Source: JAFAGX01 sp035623335
GTDB lineage: Bacteria > Acidobacteriota > Terriglobia > Terriglobales > Acidobacteriaceae
Direction: 5' to 3'
DNA length: 64,000 bases
Assembly (NCBI GenBank): GCA_035623335.1
Contig: DASPTQ010000071.1
Coordinates: 1-64,000 of the forward strand
Of this stretch, positions 42,396-51,607 are shown one piece after another. Within the stretch, counting starts at the first letter, position 1; each line of letters begins with the position of its first letter. Position numbers and translations under genes: made by a program. The notes beneath the pieces were generated by a model, which did not search any database, had not been told where the DNA came from, and worked only from the letters and a program-made list of their open reading frames with translations.

Positions 42396-43376
42396 ATGAA
42401 TAAATTCCAGATTGACGGCATTGTTCCTGTTATTCCCACCCCGTTCAATCTCCATGAGGAGATTGATTGGGCAGCTCTTCGAAGTTTACTGGACTTTGCG
42501 GCTGGTGCCGATGCCAGCGCAGTTTGTCTTCCTGCTTACGCCAGTGAATTCTACAAACTCACCGAGGCAGAGCGGAGAGAGGCTATCGTTGTCGCAGTTG
42601 ACCAGTTAAGGAATAAAGTTCCGGTCATCGCGCAGGTGAACTATTCGGCCACCTTGCAGGCGGTTCGCTCAGTGCGGGAAGTGCAAAGGGACGGGGCCTC
42701 AGCGGTGTGCTGCGCTGTACCAAGAATGTTTTCGCTCGATGATACAGCGCTTCTGCGGCACTTCGATCGCATTCTTCAAGCTATCGATATTCCCTTGATC
42801 ATCCAAGATTTCAATCCCGGGGGTAGTTCGGCTAGCGTGAGCCTTATTGCAGAACTGCACCGGCGTCATCCTCATCTTCGCTATGTCAAGCTCGAAGAAC
42901 CGCTAATGAGCTCAAAGGTGGAGGCGATCTTGCATGAGACGGGCGGAGCCGTCGGTGTATTGGAAGGCTGGGGTGGCATGTACATGCTCGAGCTGATCCC
43001 CGCAGGCATCTGCGGCGTGATGCCGGGTCTTGGAATTAGTGATATCCTCGCGCGCGCGTTTCGCTTGGCAAAAGATGGCGAAGTGGATCGCGCCTACGAA
43101 CTTTTTCAGGAGGTTCTTCCCCAGATCGTGTTTTCTCTGCAGAACCTCGAGTTATACCACCACGCGGAAAAGCGCCTTCTGGAGGCACGCGGCATAATTT
43201 CGAAAAGTGTTGTTCGTCACGCAAGCCGCACCTTGCTGGAGAGGGAAGCAAAGCACATTGAATTCCTTAATAGCAAGATTCTCCATGCCTTGGATCGTTT
43301 TGGCTTTGCGCGAAATGCTTTTGGCAAAGCGGCCACAGTTCCTGCGACGACAACATCGGGGGACATCTTCCCTTGA
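42396..43376 (+). CDS. DapA/NAL-superfamily (class I aldolase) lyase, atypical
   Basis: A 326-residue TIM-barrel protein of the dihydrodipicolinate synthase/N-acetylneuraminate lyase superfamily. The Schiff-base lysine is Lys165 in YVKLEEP. Two canonical elements are altered: the GTTGE carboxylate-binding motif reads AYASE (around 47-51), and the YNxP tyrosine is replaced (IIQDFNP, Asp138). So it is not a true DHDPS. It probably cleaves or dehydrates another 2-keto acid to yield pyruvate or a semialdehyde. GAGAGGA lies eight bases before the ATG. A RidA gene follows by 27 bases, so the product or intermediate may be a reactive imine. Confidence 0.85.
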   Translation: MNKFQIDGIVPVIPTPFNLHEEIDWAALRSLLDFAAGADASAVCLPAYASEFYKLTEAERREAIVVAVDQLRNKVPVIAQVNYSATLQAVRSVREVQRDGASAVCCAVPRMFSLDDTALLRHFDRILQAIDIPLIIQDFNPGGSSASVSLIAELHRRHPHLRYVKLEEPLMSSKVEAILHETGGAVGVLEGWGGMYMLELIPAGICGVMPGLGISDILARAFRLAKDGEVDRAYELFQEVLPQIVFSLQNLELYHHAEKRLLEARGIISKSVVRHASRTLLEREAKHIEFLNSKILHALDRFGFARNAFGKAATVPATTTSGDIFP

Positions 43377-43403
43377 TTGCCCTATGGCAAAGGTTCATAA
43401 CAA

Positions 43404-43784
43404 ATGCCTAATCGCGAAATAAAACACCCTGACAAACTCGTTTCCACGGGTTCTTATTCAGCCGCCGTTCAAATAGATGGATGGTTGTTCATCAGTGGCC
43501 AAGGCCCTTTGGACTTGCGAACGGGTGAAGTGGTAAGAGGCTCGATAGAGGATGAGACGCGGTTGACGATGTCCCACATTGGCAAGATCCTTGAGTCGGC
43601 GGGCTACGGTTTTGAGAATGTGGTGAAGTGTACTTGTCATCTGGCTGACATCCGGGATTTCGATGCTTTTGATCGCGTGTACGCGACGTTCTTTTCTGGA
43701 GTACGGCCGGCACGAACCACAGTGCAAACGGTTCTATGGAACGGAATTAAAGTGGAAATCGATGCCATTGCGCGAAAAGCTTGA
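43404..43784 (+). CDS. RidA/YjgF-family enamine/imine deaminase
   Basis: A 126-residue Rid-family protein. GPLDLRTGEVV, FENVVKCTCHLADIRDF and ARTTVQTVLW are family landmarks. The arginine in PARTT matches the active-site Arg that binds the carboxylate in RidA, and Glu in VEIDAIA matches the conserved acid. RidA hydrolyses reactive 2-aminoacrylate-type imines released by PLP enzymes. Here it follows an atypical DapA-like lyase. A PLP aminotransferase is encoded 17 kb further on in the same region. Confidence 0.92.
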   Translation: MPNREIKHPDKLVSTGSYSAAVQIDGWLFISGQGPLDLRTGEVVRGSIEDETRLTMSHIGKILESAGYGFENVVKCTCHLADIRDFDAFDRVYATFFSGVRPARTTVQTVLWNGIKVEIDAIARKA

Positions 43785-43874
43785 CACCCAGTTTGCCCCG
43801 AAGCGCCTTCAGCAGGTACACCGTTGGGAGCGTATCTTAGTTGGGGGGCAACGAAGTAGACCGACTGTGCTGAC

Positions 43875-45125
43875 TCAGTTTGCTGCCGGGTGGTTGGCCG
43901 GGAGCGCACCGGTCTCCGAAGGCTGTTGCCAGATCCGCAGCATCACAACTCCCCCTTGCGGTACGGTGACCGTATAAGAGTCGTGAAGAACACCCAGATC
44001 CTTGTGGGCCCACAAATCGCGAACACGCACTGCACCACCAAAGCCTACATCTTTGAACTTTAGGGTGAGTGGCTCCGCCTCATCATCAATAACGTAATTA
44101 AAGAGGGCTACGGCCTTGGAGCCATCGCTCAACGGCTTCATCCAGATTTGTGGCGGCGCGATGCGGCTCCCCTGGATTCCCAGCTTGTCCTGATCGATCG
44201 CAATCACTTCCTTGTTCATCAATATGCTCTTGGTCGTCTGGTCTATCTTACTCAAGTCGTTGCCAGCGATCAGCGGGGCTGCCAGGATGGCCCATAGGCT
44301 CATGTGCGTCCGGTATTGGTCGGCAGTCATGCCACCATTACCAATCTCGAGCATGTCCGGATCGTTCCAGTGACCCGGTCCGGCGAACCTCTCGAGCCCT
44401 GCCTGCGAGAAACCGATAAGCGCCATGCTGCGGTAATGATCGCGAATATCATCGGTTGTGCGCCACATGTTGCCCCCCACCTCTGGCCCCCACTCCCAAA
44501 CCGCGCCGACGCCGTACTGACAGAGACTGTAAACGATGGGTCGATGTGTATTGAGAAGTGCCTCATGCATCTTCTTGTATGCTGCTTGCATCATCCGCAA
44601 CGCTTGTTGCGGATCTTGTCGAGGGTCGTGCAATTTCATGATGTCCATGTAACTGCATAGGTCATATTTTAGAAAATCCACTCCCCAGCTGGCGTAGGTG
44701 TTCGCATCTTGTTGCTCGTAGCCATAGCTTCCCTCATAACCTGCACAGGTTTTGGGCCCTGGAGAGGAATAGATACCGAACTTCAATCCCTTCGCGTGCA
44801 CGTATTCGCCCAGCGCCTTCATGTCGGGAAACTTGCTGTTGGAATGAATGTTGCCGTGGGAGTCTCGCTTGCCTTCCCAGGAGTCGTCGACATTGACATA
44901 GACGTAGCCGGCATCCTTCATTCCGCTGGCGACCATGGCATCGGCCGCCGCACGCACATCCGCAGCGGTGACCTTTGTTGCGAAATGGTTCCAGCTATTC
45001 CAGCCCATAGGCGGTGTGGGAGCCAGTTCAGCGGATTGGGCGTCTGCCGTTGGGCAACGCTGACCGATCAGGGTGATTGCCAATGAGGCGCATACTGTGA
45101 GAATGCGCTGCCAGTGGAAACGCAT
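43875..45125 (-). CDS. GH27 alpha-galactosidase, secreted
   Basis: A 416-residue GH27 enzyme from the ATG at 45125, which has AAAGGT upstream. The frame continues 11 codons further but without signal character. Residues 1-30 are a signal peptide. Barrel motifs are PMGWNSWNHF, YVNVDDSW, Asp155 (nucleophile in KYDLC) and Asp226 (acid/base in WRTTDDI), with WNDPDML after it. It removes terminal alpha-linked galactose. The convergent gene is RidA. The IclR regulator and orphan secreted gene lie upstream on the same strand. Confidence 0.94.
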   Translation of the reverse strand: MRFHWQRILTVCASLAITLIGQRCPTADAQSAELAPTPPMGWNSWNHFATKVTAADVRAAADAMVASGMKDAGYVYVNVDDSWEGKRDSHGNIHSNSKFPDMKALGEYVHAKGLKFGIYSSPGPKTCAGYEGSYGYEQQDANTYASWGVDFLKYDLCSYMDIMKLHDPRQDPQQALRMMQAAYKKMHEALLNTHRPIVYSLCQYGVGAVWEWGPEVGGNMWRTTDDIRDHYRSMALIGFSQAGLERFAGPGHWNDPDMLEIGNGGMTADQYRTHMSLWAILAAPLIAGNDLSKIDQTTKSILMNKEVIAIDQDKLGIQGSRIAPPQIWMKPLSDGSKAVALFNYVIDDEAEPLTLKFKDVGFGGAVRVRDLWAHKDLGVLHDSYTVTVPQGGVVMLRIWQQPSETGALPANHPAAN

Positions 45126-45261
45126 GTTACCTTTCTCACCTCTGGAGAAGCATCTCACCGCGATACCAGAGGCTGCCTATTTTCGCGTGGGGAGGCTCCC
45201 CTGTCACTTTCGCGAGCGAATTGAATTTAGCCATCGATATCGGCTGTCATACGCTTGGGAT

Positions 45262-46266
45262 TCACCGCTTTGCCGCGCCGCAATAGCATGCGCAGCTGTC
45301 CCCGCAGCAGCTAACCATGAGACTAGATTCATCGACTGCTTCAAATTCAGAGGACGGGACAGTCCTCAGCTCGTTAACCAAGCCTTGTGTCCAAGCAGGA
45401 TCGAGAGTTCCGTCCAGTTGCCAATCGTCTCCGATGTCCGACATAAACATCCCGTATTTCTTAAGTGCGGTCAAAATCACTTGCGCTTGAGCGGAATAAT
45501 GAGAGATATCAAAGTTGCTCTTCAATCGCCATCGGGATCCCATCCAGATAACCTCGGCGTTAAGAGTGTCCAGATAAGTTGGGGTGTAGGTACCAGGCCA
45601 TAGCACACCGCCTGAGTACGCACGTGAAGCCTCAAAGCGCAGTGCATGATCAATGTGTCCGGCTTGTACTTCGTCATTACGAACTAGTCCAGGAAAGAGC
45701 GGTAATCCACCATCATCTACAGAGGCGGTAGGAAATGAGCGATTCGTAATTAGAGCGTTGGACTTCAAGTCGTAGATTACCCCGTTCGCGGCCTTCGGAT
45801 GGCCGTCCTTCCAATGGGCGCCATAGAGTTCGTAAAGAATGCAGGTATCTTTATTGATCATCAGTGCATGAGCATCGCCACCGTCATAAGGTTCAATAGG
45901 AGTGTGCGCGGTGAACGGATACGGGCCAGGATCAGATTCAGCAAGATTACTAATGGCAACCGATACCAACGGCGTGCTGTTGTCAACGATTGCGAAAGGA
46001 AAACCATAGTTCTTACCGCCTGCCGGACCGAAGCCAAGGGTAAGATGTTTTCCTGGAATACTTGCTGCCCATGCGGCAGAATTCCTGTTGACCGGCAAGT
46101 TGTCAATCGGAGTATTCCAAACGTTATTGGCTGGAAAGACTGCGCAGGTTGTACCGGGAACTAACGATAACCGAACAGTGCTCGCTGCCTGCTGCTCAGA
46201 GCCGGCTGCGGCAAGCAGCGTTGTTGCGAAAAGGAGACGGGCGAGAACGATTCTCCACTTCCACAT
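45262..46266 (-). CDS. secreted orphan protein with cysteine-rich C-terminus
   Basis: A 334-residue protein from the ATG at 46266, chosen because GAGGAG lies eight bases upstream and a signal peptide (MWKWRIVLARLLFATTLLAAAG) follows. The longer frame upstream overlaps the IclR gene region and is not credible. The mature part is rich in beta structure and has motifs such as FPANNVWNTPIDNLP and GGDAHALMINKDTCILYELYG. It ends in a cluster CCGDSCACYC with five cysteines in ten residues. I recognise no catalytic domain. It may bind a metal or an extracellular polymer. It lies between GH27 and IclR on the same strand. Confidence 0.7.
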   Translation of the reverse strand: MWKWRIVLARLLFATTLLAAAGSEQQAASTVRLSLVPGTTCAVFPANNVWNTPIDNLPVNRNSAAWAASIPGKHLTLGFGPAGGKNYGFPFAIVDNSTPLVSVAISNLAESDPGPYPFTAHTPIEPYDGGDAHALMINKDTCILYELYGAHWKDGHPKAANGVIYDLKSNALITNRSFPTASVDDGGLPLFPGLVRNDEVQAGHIDHALRFEASRAYSGGVLWPGTYTPTYLDTLNAEVIWMGSRWRLKSNFDISHYSAQAQVILTALKKYGMFMSDIGDDWQLDGTLDPAWTQGLVNELRTVPSSEFEAVDESSLMVSCCGDSCACYCGAAKR

Positions 46267-46427
46267 TGTCCGCACTCCTCGAGCCGCGCCCGCTCGAAGC
46301 GGCGCCATCAAGTTGATACCATGGGCGCATTCTGGCTGCAAGCCGTCGCTTCGATTTCGCGGGTGCAGGGTTTCAGGCGAGGAGAGAAAAGGGGCACCCC
46401 GACGGGGCCGTCCTGGGTTGGCGATGG

Positions 46428-47219
46428 CTAGGCAATGCCAAAGTTTTGCGCACCGTACCCCAAACGTGACGAGATCGCCTGCGCAGTCCGCATCACCTGG
46501 TGGGCTAGGATCGAAACACGATCCATCCCAATTTGGCTGGTCGTACCCGCCACGCTGATTGCGGCAACCGCGGATCCGTTCTCGCCGAACACGGGTGCCC
46601 CGATACACCGAAGTCCAGGTTCATCTTCTTCATTATCCAGAGCGTAGCCTGACTGCCTGACCAGGGCCAGTTCTCGCCGCAAAGCATTCTTCGAAATGAT
46701 GGTGCGGCTATTGTGGCGGGCGAATTCTTTGGTCTTAAGGAGATGCTCCAGTTCATCAGGCGGCAGAAACGCAATGAGTACCTTTCCCACCCCGGTGCAA
46801 TTGGCATCGAGTCTCCGGCCGATCCATGACGCCAGCCTAACCAAACCCGGGGCTTCAACTTTTTCAATGACCACAGCTTCGTCGCGTTCCAGCACTGCCA
46901 TGTGAACGGTGAGCCCGCTCTCCTGCATCAGGGATCGCAAGAAAGGTTTGGCTTCTTCGCGGAGATCGAGATTCTCGATCGCACTCCTGCTTAGGCTAAC
47001 CAACTGCAATCCAAAATGATACCTGCCGGTTTGGGTGTGCTTCTGAAGGAACCCCCTTCGTTCGAGGGTTGTTAGGATCAGATGAGCTGAGCTCTTCGGA
47101 ATTTTAAGCCTTCGGCCGATTTCGGAAATAGAAAAGCCGCGCTTGGAGTGGCCGAGACATTGCAGTACCGACAGTGCCCGTTCGATGGATGGTACTGAGT
47201 ATTGCTTGGGTTGGGCCAT
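46428..47219 (-). CDS. IclR-family transcriptional regulator
   Basis: A 263-residue regulator from the ATG at 47219 (the frame opens 13 codons earlier at a TTG without better support). It has an N-terminal winged helix-turn-helix (SISEIGRRLKIPKSSAHLILTTLERRGFL, about 27-55) and a C-terminal effector domain with the usual GLRCIGAPVFGENGSAVAAISVAG. IclR proteins typically control sugar-acid, acetate or aromatic catabolism. It is divergent from the TonB-receptor operon, and GTCCAAC-N2-GTTGGAC plus TGGACAA-type dyads lie in the region between them, so it is the likely repressor or activator of that operon and of itself. Confidence 0.92.
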   Translation of the reverse strand: MAQPKQYSVPSIERALSVLQCLGHSKRGFSISEIGRRLKIPKSSAHLILTTLERRGFLQKHTQTGRYHFGLQLVSLSRSAIENLDLREEAKPFLRSLMQESGLTVHMAVLERDEAVVIEKVEAPGLVRLASWIGRRLDANCTGVGKVLIAFLPPDELEHLLKTKEFARHNSRTIISKNALRRELALVRQSGYALDNEEDEPGLRCIGAPVFGENGSAVAAISVAGTTSQIGMDRVSILAHQVMRTAQAISSRLGYGAQNFGIA

Positions 47220-47252
47220 GAAGAACTCAGTTGCAAACCCTGGGGGGCCTGC

Positions 47253-47280
47253 GTCCAACCAGTTGGACAGACTGCCAAAC
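47253..47280. promoter_or_regulatory. candidate IclR operator with two overlapping dyads
   Basis: GTCCAAC (47253-47259) and GTTGGAC (47262-47268) are perfect inverted repeats two bases apart. GTTGGACAG (47262-47270) and CTGCCAAAC (47272-47280) form a second, imperfect one. IclR-family sites such as those of IclR and AllR also use TGGA/TCCA half-sites. The site is 34 bases before the iclR start. The rest of the 394-base interval 47220-47613 contains a tandem GGATCAAAC (47317-47334) and no gene. Confidence 0.6.
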
Positions 47281-47360
47281 CTTAACAGAAATGCAGTTCA
47301 CCGGTCAATCGAACCTGGATCAAACGGATCAAACCCAGAACGGTCAGACCCGGGTGGTGA

Positions 47361-47386
47361 TGGACAAAATCAAAAATGCTTGTCCA
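47361..47386. promoter_or_regulatory. dyad TGGACAA-N12-TTGTCCA upstream of the TonB receptor
   Basis: Perfect 7-bp inverted repeats at 47361-47367 and 47380-47386 share the TGGAC half-site with the iclR-proximal dyad and with the DapA-like promoter (42340-42346). It lies about 230 bases before the receptor start. A TTGACA at 47505-47510 is a possible -35, with a poor -10. Confidence 0.5.
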
Positions 47387-47613
47387 GAAATCGCAAACCC
47401 CGGACAACTCGAAATGCCGATCCCGCTGCACCGTAACATTTGGAACTGGAGCAATTTGGCGTCCAGCGGATTGTACGAAAAAGCCATTTCACCGGCGAAA
47501 CTAGTTGACAGCTTTCGTCGAGCAGCACTAATCCTTTGTGGGTTTAGCCTGGGCTCTGTCTCCCAATTCGGCGATTCGAAGAGGTAGGCGGGAATTCTTT
47601 TTGAGGGTTTGCC

Positions 47614-50600
47614 ATGGCGATCCGGCGGCTGGCTTTCCTCTGTGTGCAGTTTGGTTTTCTCCTAGCCTGCACATCGCTTCTTTCCGCCCAACTCAATCGA
47701 GGCGCGATTGAAGGTACGGTGACCGATCCGCAGGGAGCGGCGGTGGTCGCAGTTGAGGTCACCGTCACGGCGCTGGATACCGGAGTAACGACCAGGACGC
47801 AAACGAACAGTGCCGGTTACTACCGCGTGGAGGCTCTGGTGCCGGGCACTTACCGTGCGCATTACACCGCTCGCGGATTTACCTCGGTCGAGGTCACCGC
47901 AATCGAAGTACCAGCGGCGCAAGTGGTCCGGGTTAACGCCCAGTTGAAGGTGGGCTCGGTTCAGGAAGTTGTCCAGGTGCATGCCGCGGCGCCAGTGCTT
48001 GAGACCGACGCCAGCAACTTTAGCAGCACGGTGCAACCCGACCTGATCCAGAATGTCCCTTTGGCCGGTCGGGACTTGCAGCAGCTGACCTTTTTACTTC
48101 CGGGTGTCAACAACGTGGGTGGTCCCCCGGGGGCTAATTTCGGCTTTGACAGCGAATTTGGAACGTTTCCCGATCCGACCCACCTGCTGGGTTCGGCGAT
48201 TTCCGTAAACGGCGGCCAAGCCGGGGCGAACGCCTGGTATCTCGACGGCAACCTGAACATTTCGAGCTTTGGAGAAAACATCGTAGTTAACCCTTCCCCC
48301 GACTCGGTCGATGAGTTTCAGGCTATCACCAACGCGTTCTCCGCCGAGTATTCGCACACCGGCGGCGGAGTCTTTAATGTCGTATTGAAGTCGGGGACAA
48401 ATGCTTTCCACGGAAACGTTTACGAGTTCCTGCGCAACAGCGCAACCAATGCTACCAATCCGTTCAGCATCCAGGGAGGATTTGGCAAGAATCTGGTGCA
48501 GTTCAACAACTTTGGCGGTACGGTGGGCGGTCCGGTTCTCATCCCCCACGTTTATGACGGCAAGAACAAGACTTTCTTCTTTTTCTCGATCGACGCCTCG
48601 ATTCTTCACCAAAGCGGCAACAACGCTTACACCGTCCCAACCCCTTTGATGCGTCAGGGGAACTTTAGTGAAGATCCGAATGTGGTAAGCAACGGGATCT
48701 GGAACCCCTATAGCACGGCAGGACCACAATCGGACGGCACATTCCTGCGCACGGCCTTCGGAACACCCATCAACAATTCTTACGGGCCGGGATGCCTCAA
48801 CGCATCAGTGGAGGCGGGTGCAAATAACGGAGTTGCAACGTGCAATTTCAGCACCCAGATTCCGACCGCTATGTTGGACAAGACGGCAATGTACTTCGTA
48901 AATTCCTTTCCCTTGCCTAACCACGTCGACACTTTGGGCGGTTGTCCCTTGGGGGCAAGCAGTGCATACAGCATTTGCAACAACTTCGAGGGTAGGACTT
49001 CCAGCAGCCAGGATCCGATAAATCTTTCGATTAAGGTTGACCATCAAACCGCCAAGGGCAAGTTCTTCTTTGAGTGGTTGTACAGCCCTACACAGTACCG
49101 TAATTTTGCTGTGCCTTGGACTGGCCCCACGTTCCCGCAGGCGCTGATTGGATTTGGGTCCCCGTATAATTTCGATATTAGCAGTCAAGTAGCCTCGATC
49201 GGCCATACTTATAGCTTCAGCCCTACTTTCATTAATGAGTTTCGCGCTAGCTACAGCCGCCAATACCTCTCGACCTTGGCGCATCCCTATCCTGATAGCG
49301 TTACCTCGCAATCTCAGGTGGCGCAGCGATTGGCGCCGCTGCTTCTACCGAGCAACTCTTTCTATCCCACACCGAATTTTGAAATCGATAATGTTTCCGG
49401 AGGCGGCACGGGAATTGAGTTCGGCCCACAACCGTGGGTGAACATTGCCACCGGAGCGGAAGCGCTTACGATTCTCGACAACGTGACCAAAATCATCGGC
49501 AAACACACGCTGAAGATGGGCTTTCTCTATCGTTTGAACCATTCCAGCTATAACAGCAATGATCCCACTATCCTAGACTTTGACGCTTCTCTGGCCCAGG
49601 ATCCGAATTCTGGTCTTGGAGGCAACGGTCTAGCGCAATTTATGATGGGAGCGGTTCCTGCCGATGGTGGCCAGAGTGGTAGCTTCGCAGGGCGTTTACA
49701 GTCCCCCTACATTCGCTGGCGCAACTGGGGATTCTTTGTCCAGGATGACTTCCATGTCAAACCCAACTTCACCTTGAATCTGGGGCTACGCTACGATCTC
49801 AATGGGTATTTTCGGACTCAGTATTACCCGATGTCGAACTTCTGTTTTACTTGCATCAATCCTCAGACTTTGCTCCCGGGGGAGAACATTTATGAGGGGA
49901 GTCGCGGATTCCCTAATGGCGACATCTTCCCTGCCAACCACACTGATTTCGCTCCGCGGTTCAACTTTGCTTGGTCGCCTTCTGCACTGCGCAAAACCGT
50001 TATTCGCGGCGGCTACGATATTTTCTATACCGACGCCATCGAGAACTTTAACGCAGTAGGTCAATCTGCGGTTAACGGAGCCGGCTGGGGGTTGAGTGCA
50101 GCGTGGTACGCGAGTTTCTTACCGCAGTGCCAAGCCTTCGGCGTCTATGGAGCTTGTGTAGCCTTCCCCCTAAGCGATACCACCACCAACAAGACCAATC
50201 TCTTGTTTCCGTCCATATCCGGACCGTTTCCGGCACAGACTCGGGAAAACCTTCTGGGCGGAACCTACGCGTTTGTCAAGCCCAGCCGTGATCCCATGGT
50301 GCAAAGCTACACTCTGGAGCTGCAACACGAATTTCCATGGAGCTTGGCTGTCTCTCTAGCCTATGTGGGCACTCACGGAACTCACTTGGCGGGGAGCGGG
50401 CCCAATAACTATCTGTACAACAATGTCCCCACCTCTGAAAAGCTGAAGTACCAAGCCCAGCTCTTCAATAACTACCCCATTTCTCAGTTCTTTTCAGGCA
50501 AGACAGCGACACAGTTGGGCATAGTGTATGGGAACCCGTTGACCGGCCCGGTGAACGAGCTGCCGCTCTTAACTCTGTTAGCGCCCTATCCTTTTTTCCC

Positions 50601-51555
50601 AACCGTTCCAACGAGCGGCACCTTCGAGGGTGGCACTACCTATAACGGAATGAACTTGAGGATCCAGAAGCGGTATGCTCACGGCCTCGACTTCATCGTT
50701 GCCTATACGGTGTCGAAGCAGATGGATAACTGGTCCGTGGGCGGAGCAGGCGTCCAGGTCGTGGATCCGATTCATTTCGAGCGGAACGGGCTCATTGGTG
50801 GACGAGGGGGCCAATTGGAGAGCACTTTCGGCGGCCCCTGGACCTTTCAGGATCCATCCAACCGAAACGTGGATCGCGCCATCGCCGTCGATGACATACC
50901 CCAGCAGTTCAACGTAGGCGCTACTTATGAGCTTCCTGTCGGCAAAGGCAAGTCGTTTCTGAACCACAACGCGATACTGGATGGCTTCTTCGGAGGCTGG
51001 AAACTGGCCGGCAATTTCAATGCGCAAAAGGGTCTGCCTCTGCCCATTTCCTGCCCATCCAGCGAGCTTCAAATGCTAAGTACCCCGGGTACCGCCTTTC
51101 AGGAGTCGGGCGGCCGATGCAACATGATCGGTGACCCACATTTCAGCGGGCATCGCAGCAAAGCACAGCAGATTGCGGATTGGATCAACCCGGCAGCTTT
51201 CCAACCTGCTTTTGGGACCGATGACGATTTCTTGGTCACGGACCCTCAAGCATGGACATTCGGAAATATGAAGCCGCGCACAGATGCCATTCGCGGTCCC
51301 GGTTTTTGGAACCTGGATTCATCCTTGATGAAGAACTTTTACCTTACGGAAAGCCGATACTTTCAATTCCAGTGGGAAGTGTTCAATGCGCTCAATCATC
51401 AAAACCCGGCGCTCCCCAATACCACGTATTGTTTGCCACCCGGCCCAGGAGGCGAGGTGGACTTGGTGCATCAAGCGGGATGCACGTTCGGCAAAATCAC
51501 CAATGTCCAGACTGACCCGCGGAACATGACTTTCGCGTTGAAGTTCTTCTGGTGA
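47614..51555 (+). CDS. TonB-dependent receptor with carboxypeptidase-regulatory-like domain
   Basis: A 1313-residue outer-membrane protein with a signal peptide (1-26), an N-terminal carboxypeptidase-D-regulatory-like domain (about 29-110, GAIEGTVTDPQGAAVVAVEV), a plug domain (about 120-260, NVPLAGRDLQQLTFLLPGVN) and a beta-barrel reaching the C-terminal Phe-Trp. This large receptor type with an Oar-like N-terminal domain is characteristic of acidobacteria and takes up large glycans or peptides. No TonB, ExbB or SusD-like partner is in the window. It is the first gene of a long plus-strand run of secreted hydrolases and so is the probable import step of that system. Confidence 0.94.
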   Translation: MAIRRLAFLCVQFGFLLACTSLLSAQLNRGAIEGTVTDPQGAAVVAVEVTVTALDTGVTTRTQTNSAGYYRVEALVPGTYRAHYTARGFTSVEVTAIEVPAAQVVRVNAQLKVGSVQEVVQVHAAAPVLETDASNFSSTVQPDLIQNVPLAGRDLQQLTFLLPGVNNVGGPPGANFGFDSEFGTFPDPTHLLGSAISVNGGQAGANAWYLDGNLNISSFGENIVVNPSPDSVDEFQAITNAFSAEYSHTGGGVFNVVLKSGTNAFHGNVYEFLRNSATNATNPFSIQGGFGKNLVQFNNFGGTVGGPVLIPHVYDGKNKTFFFFSIDASILHQSGNNAYTVPTPLMRQGNFSEDPNVVSNGIWNPYSTAGPQSDGTFLRTAFGTPINNSYGPGCLNASVEAGANNGVATCNFSTQIPTAMLDKTAMYFVNSFPLPNHVDTLGGCPLGASSAYSICNNFEGRTSSSQDPINLSIKVDHQTAKGKFFFEWLYSPTQYRNFAVPWTGPTFPQALIGFGSPYNFDISSQVASIGHTYSFSPTFINEFRASYSRQYLSTLAHPYPDSVTSQSQVAQRLAPLLLPSNSFYPTPNFEIDNVSGGGTGIEFGPQPWVNIATGAEALTILDNVTKIIGKHTLKMGFLYRLNHSSYNSNDPTILDFDASLAQDPNSGLGGNGLAQFMMGAVPADGGQSGSFAGRLQSPYIRWRNWGFFVQDDFHVKPNFTLNLGLRYDLNGYFRTQYYPMSNFCFTCINPQTLLPGENIYEGSRGFPNGDIFPANHTDFAPRFNFAWSPSALRKTVIRGGYDIFYTDAIENFNAVGQSAVNGAGWGLSAAWYASFLPQCQAFGVYGACVAFPLSDTTTNKTNLLFPSISGPFPAQTRENLLGGTYAFVKPSRDPMVQSYTLELQHEFPWSLAVSLAYVGTHGTHLAGSGPNNYLYNNVPTSEKLKYQAQLFNNYPISQFFSGKTATQLGIVYGNPLTGPVNELPLLTLLAPYPFFPTVPTSGTFEGGTTYNGMNLRIQKRYAHGLDFIVAYTVSKQMDNWSVGGAGVQVVDPIHFERNGLIGGRGGQLESTFGGPWTFQDPSNRNVDRAIAVDDIPQQFNVGATYELPVGKGKSFLNHNAILDGFFGGWKLAGNFNAQKGLPLPISCPSSELQMLSTPGTAFQESGGRCNMIGDPHFSGHRSKAQQIADWINPAAFQPAFGTDDDFLVTDPQAWTFGNMKPRTDAIRGPGFWNLDSSLMKNFYLTESRYFQFQWEVFNALNHQNPALPNTTYCLPPGPGGEVDLVHQAGCTFGKITNVQTDPRNMTFALKFFW

Positions 51556-51607
51556 TTGATCTGTCCGCATCCTGTGCTTCGCCCAACCTTACGTCTTGAG
51601 AGGGATC

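Noticed and set aside
43790..43855. inverted TTGCCCC/GGGGCAA between RidA and the GH27 gene
   Set aside because: The arms are about 50 bases apart and only 7 bp long, too weak for a confident terminator.
46267..46608. N-terminal extension of the orphan secreted protein into the IclR gene
   Set aside because: The extension would overlap the iclR coding region and lacks a signal peptide, whereas the ATG at 46266 has both a ribosome site and a signal peptide.
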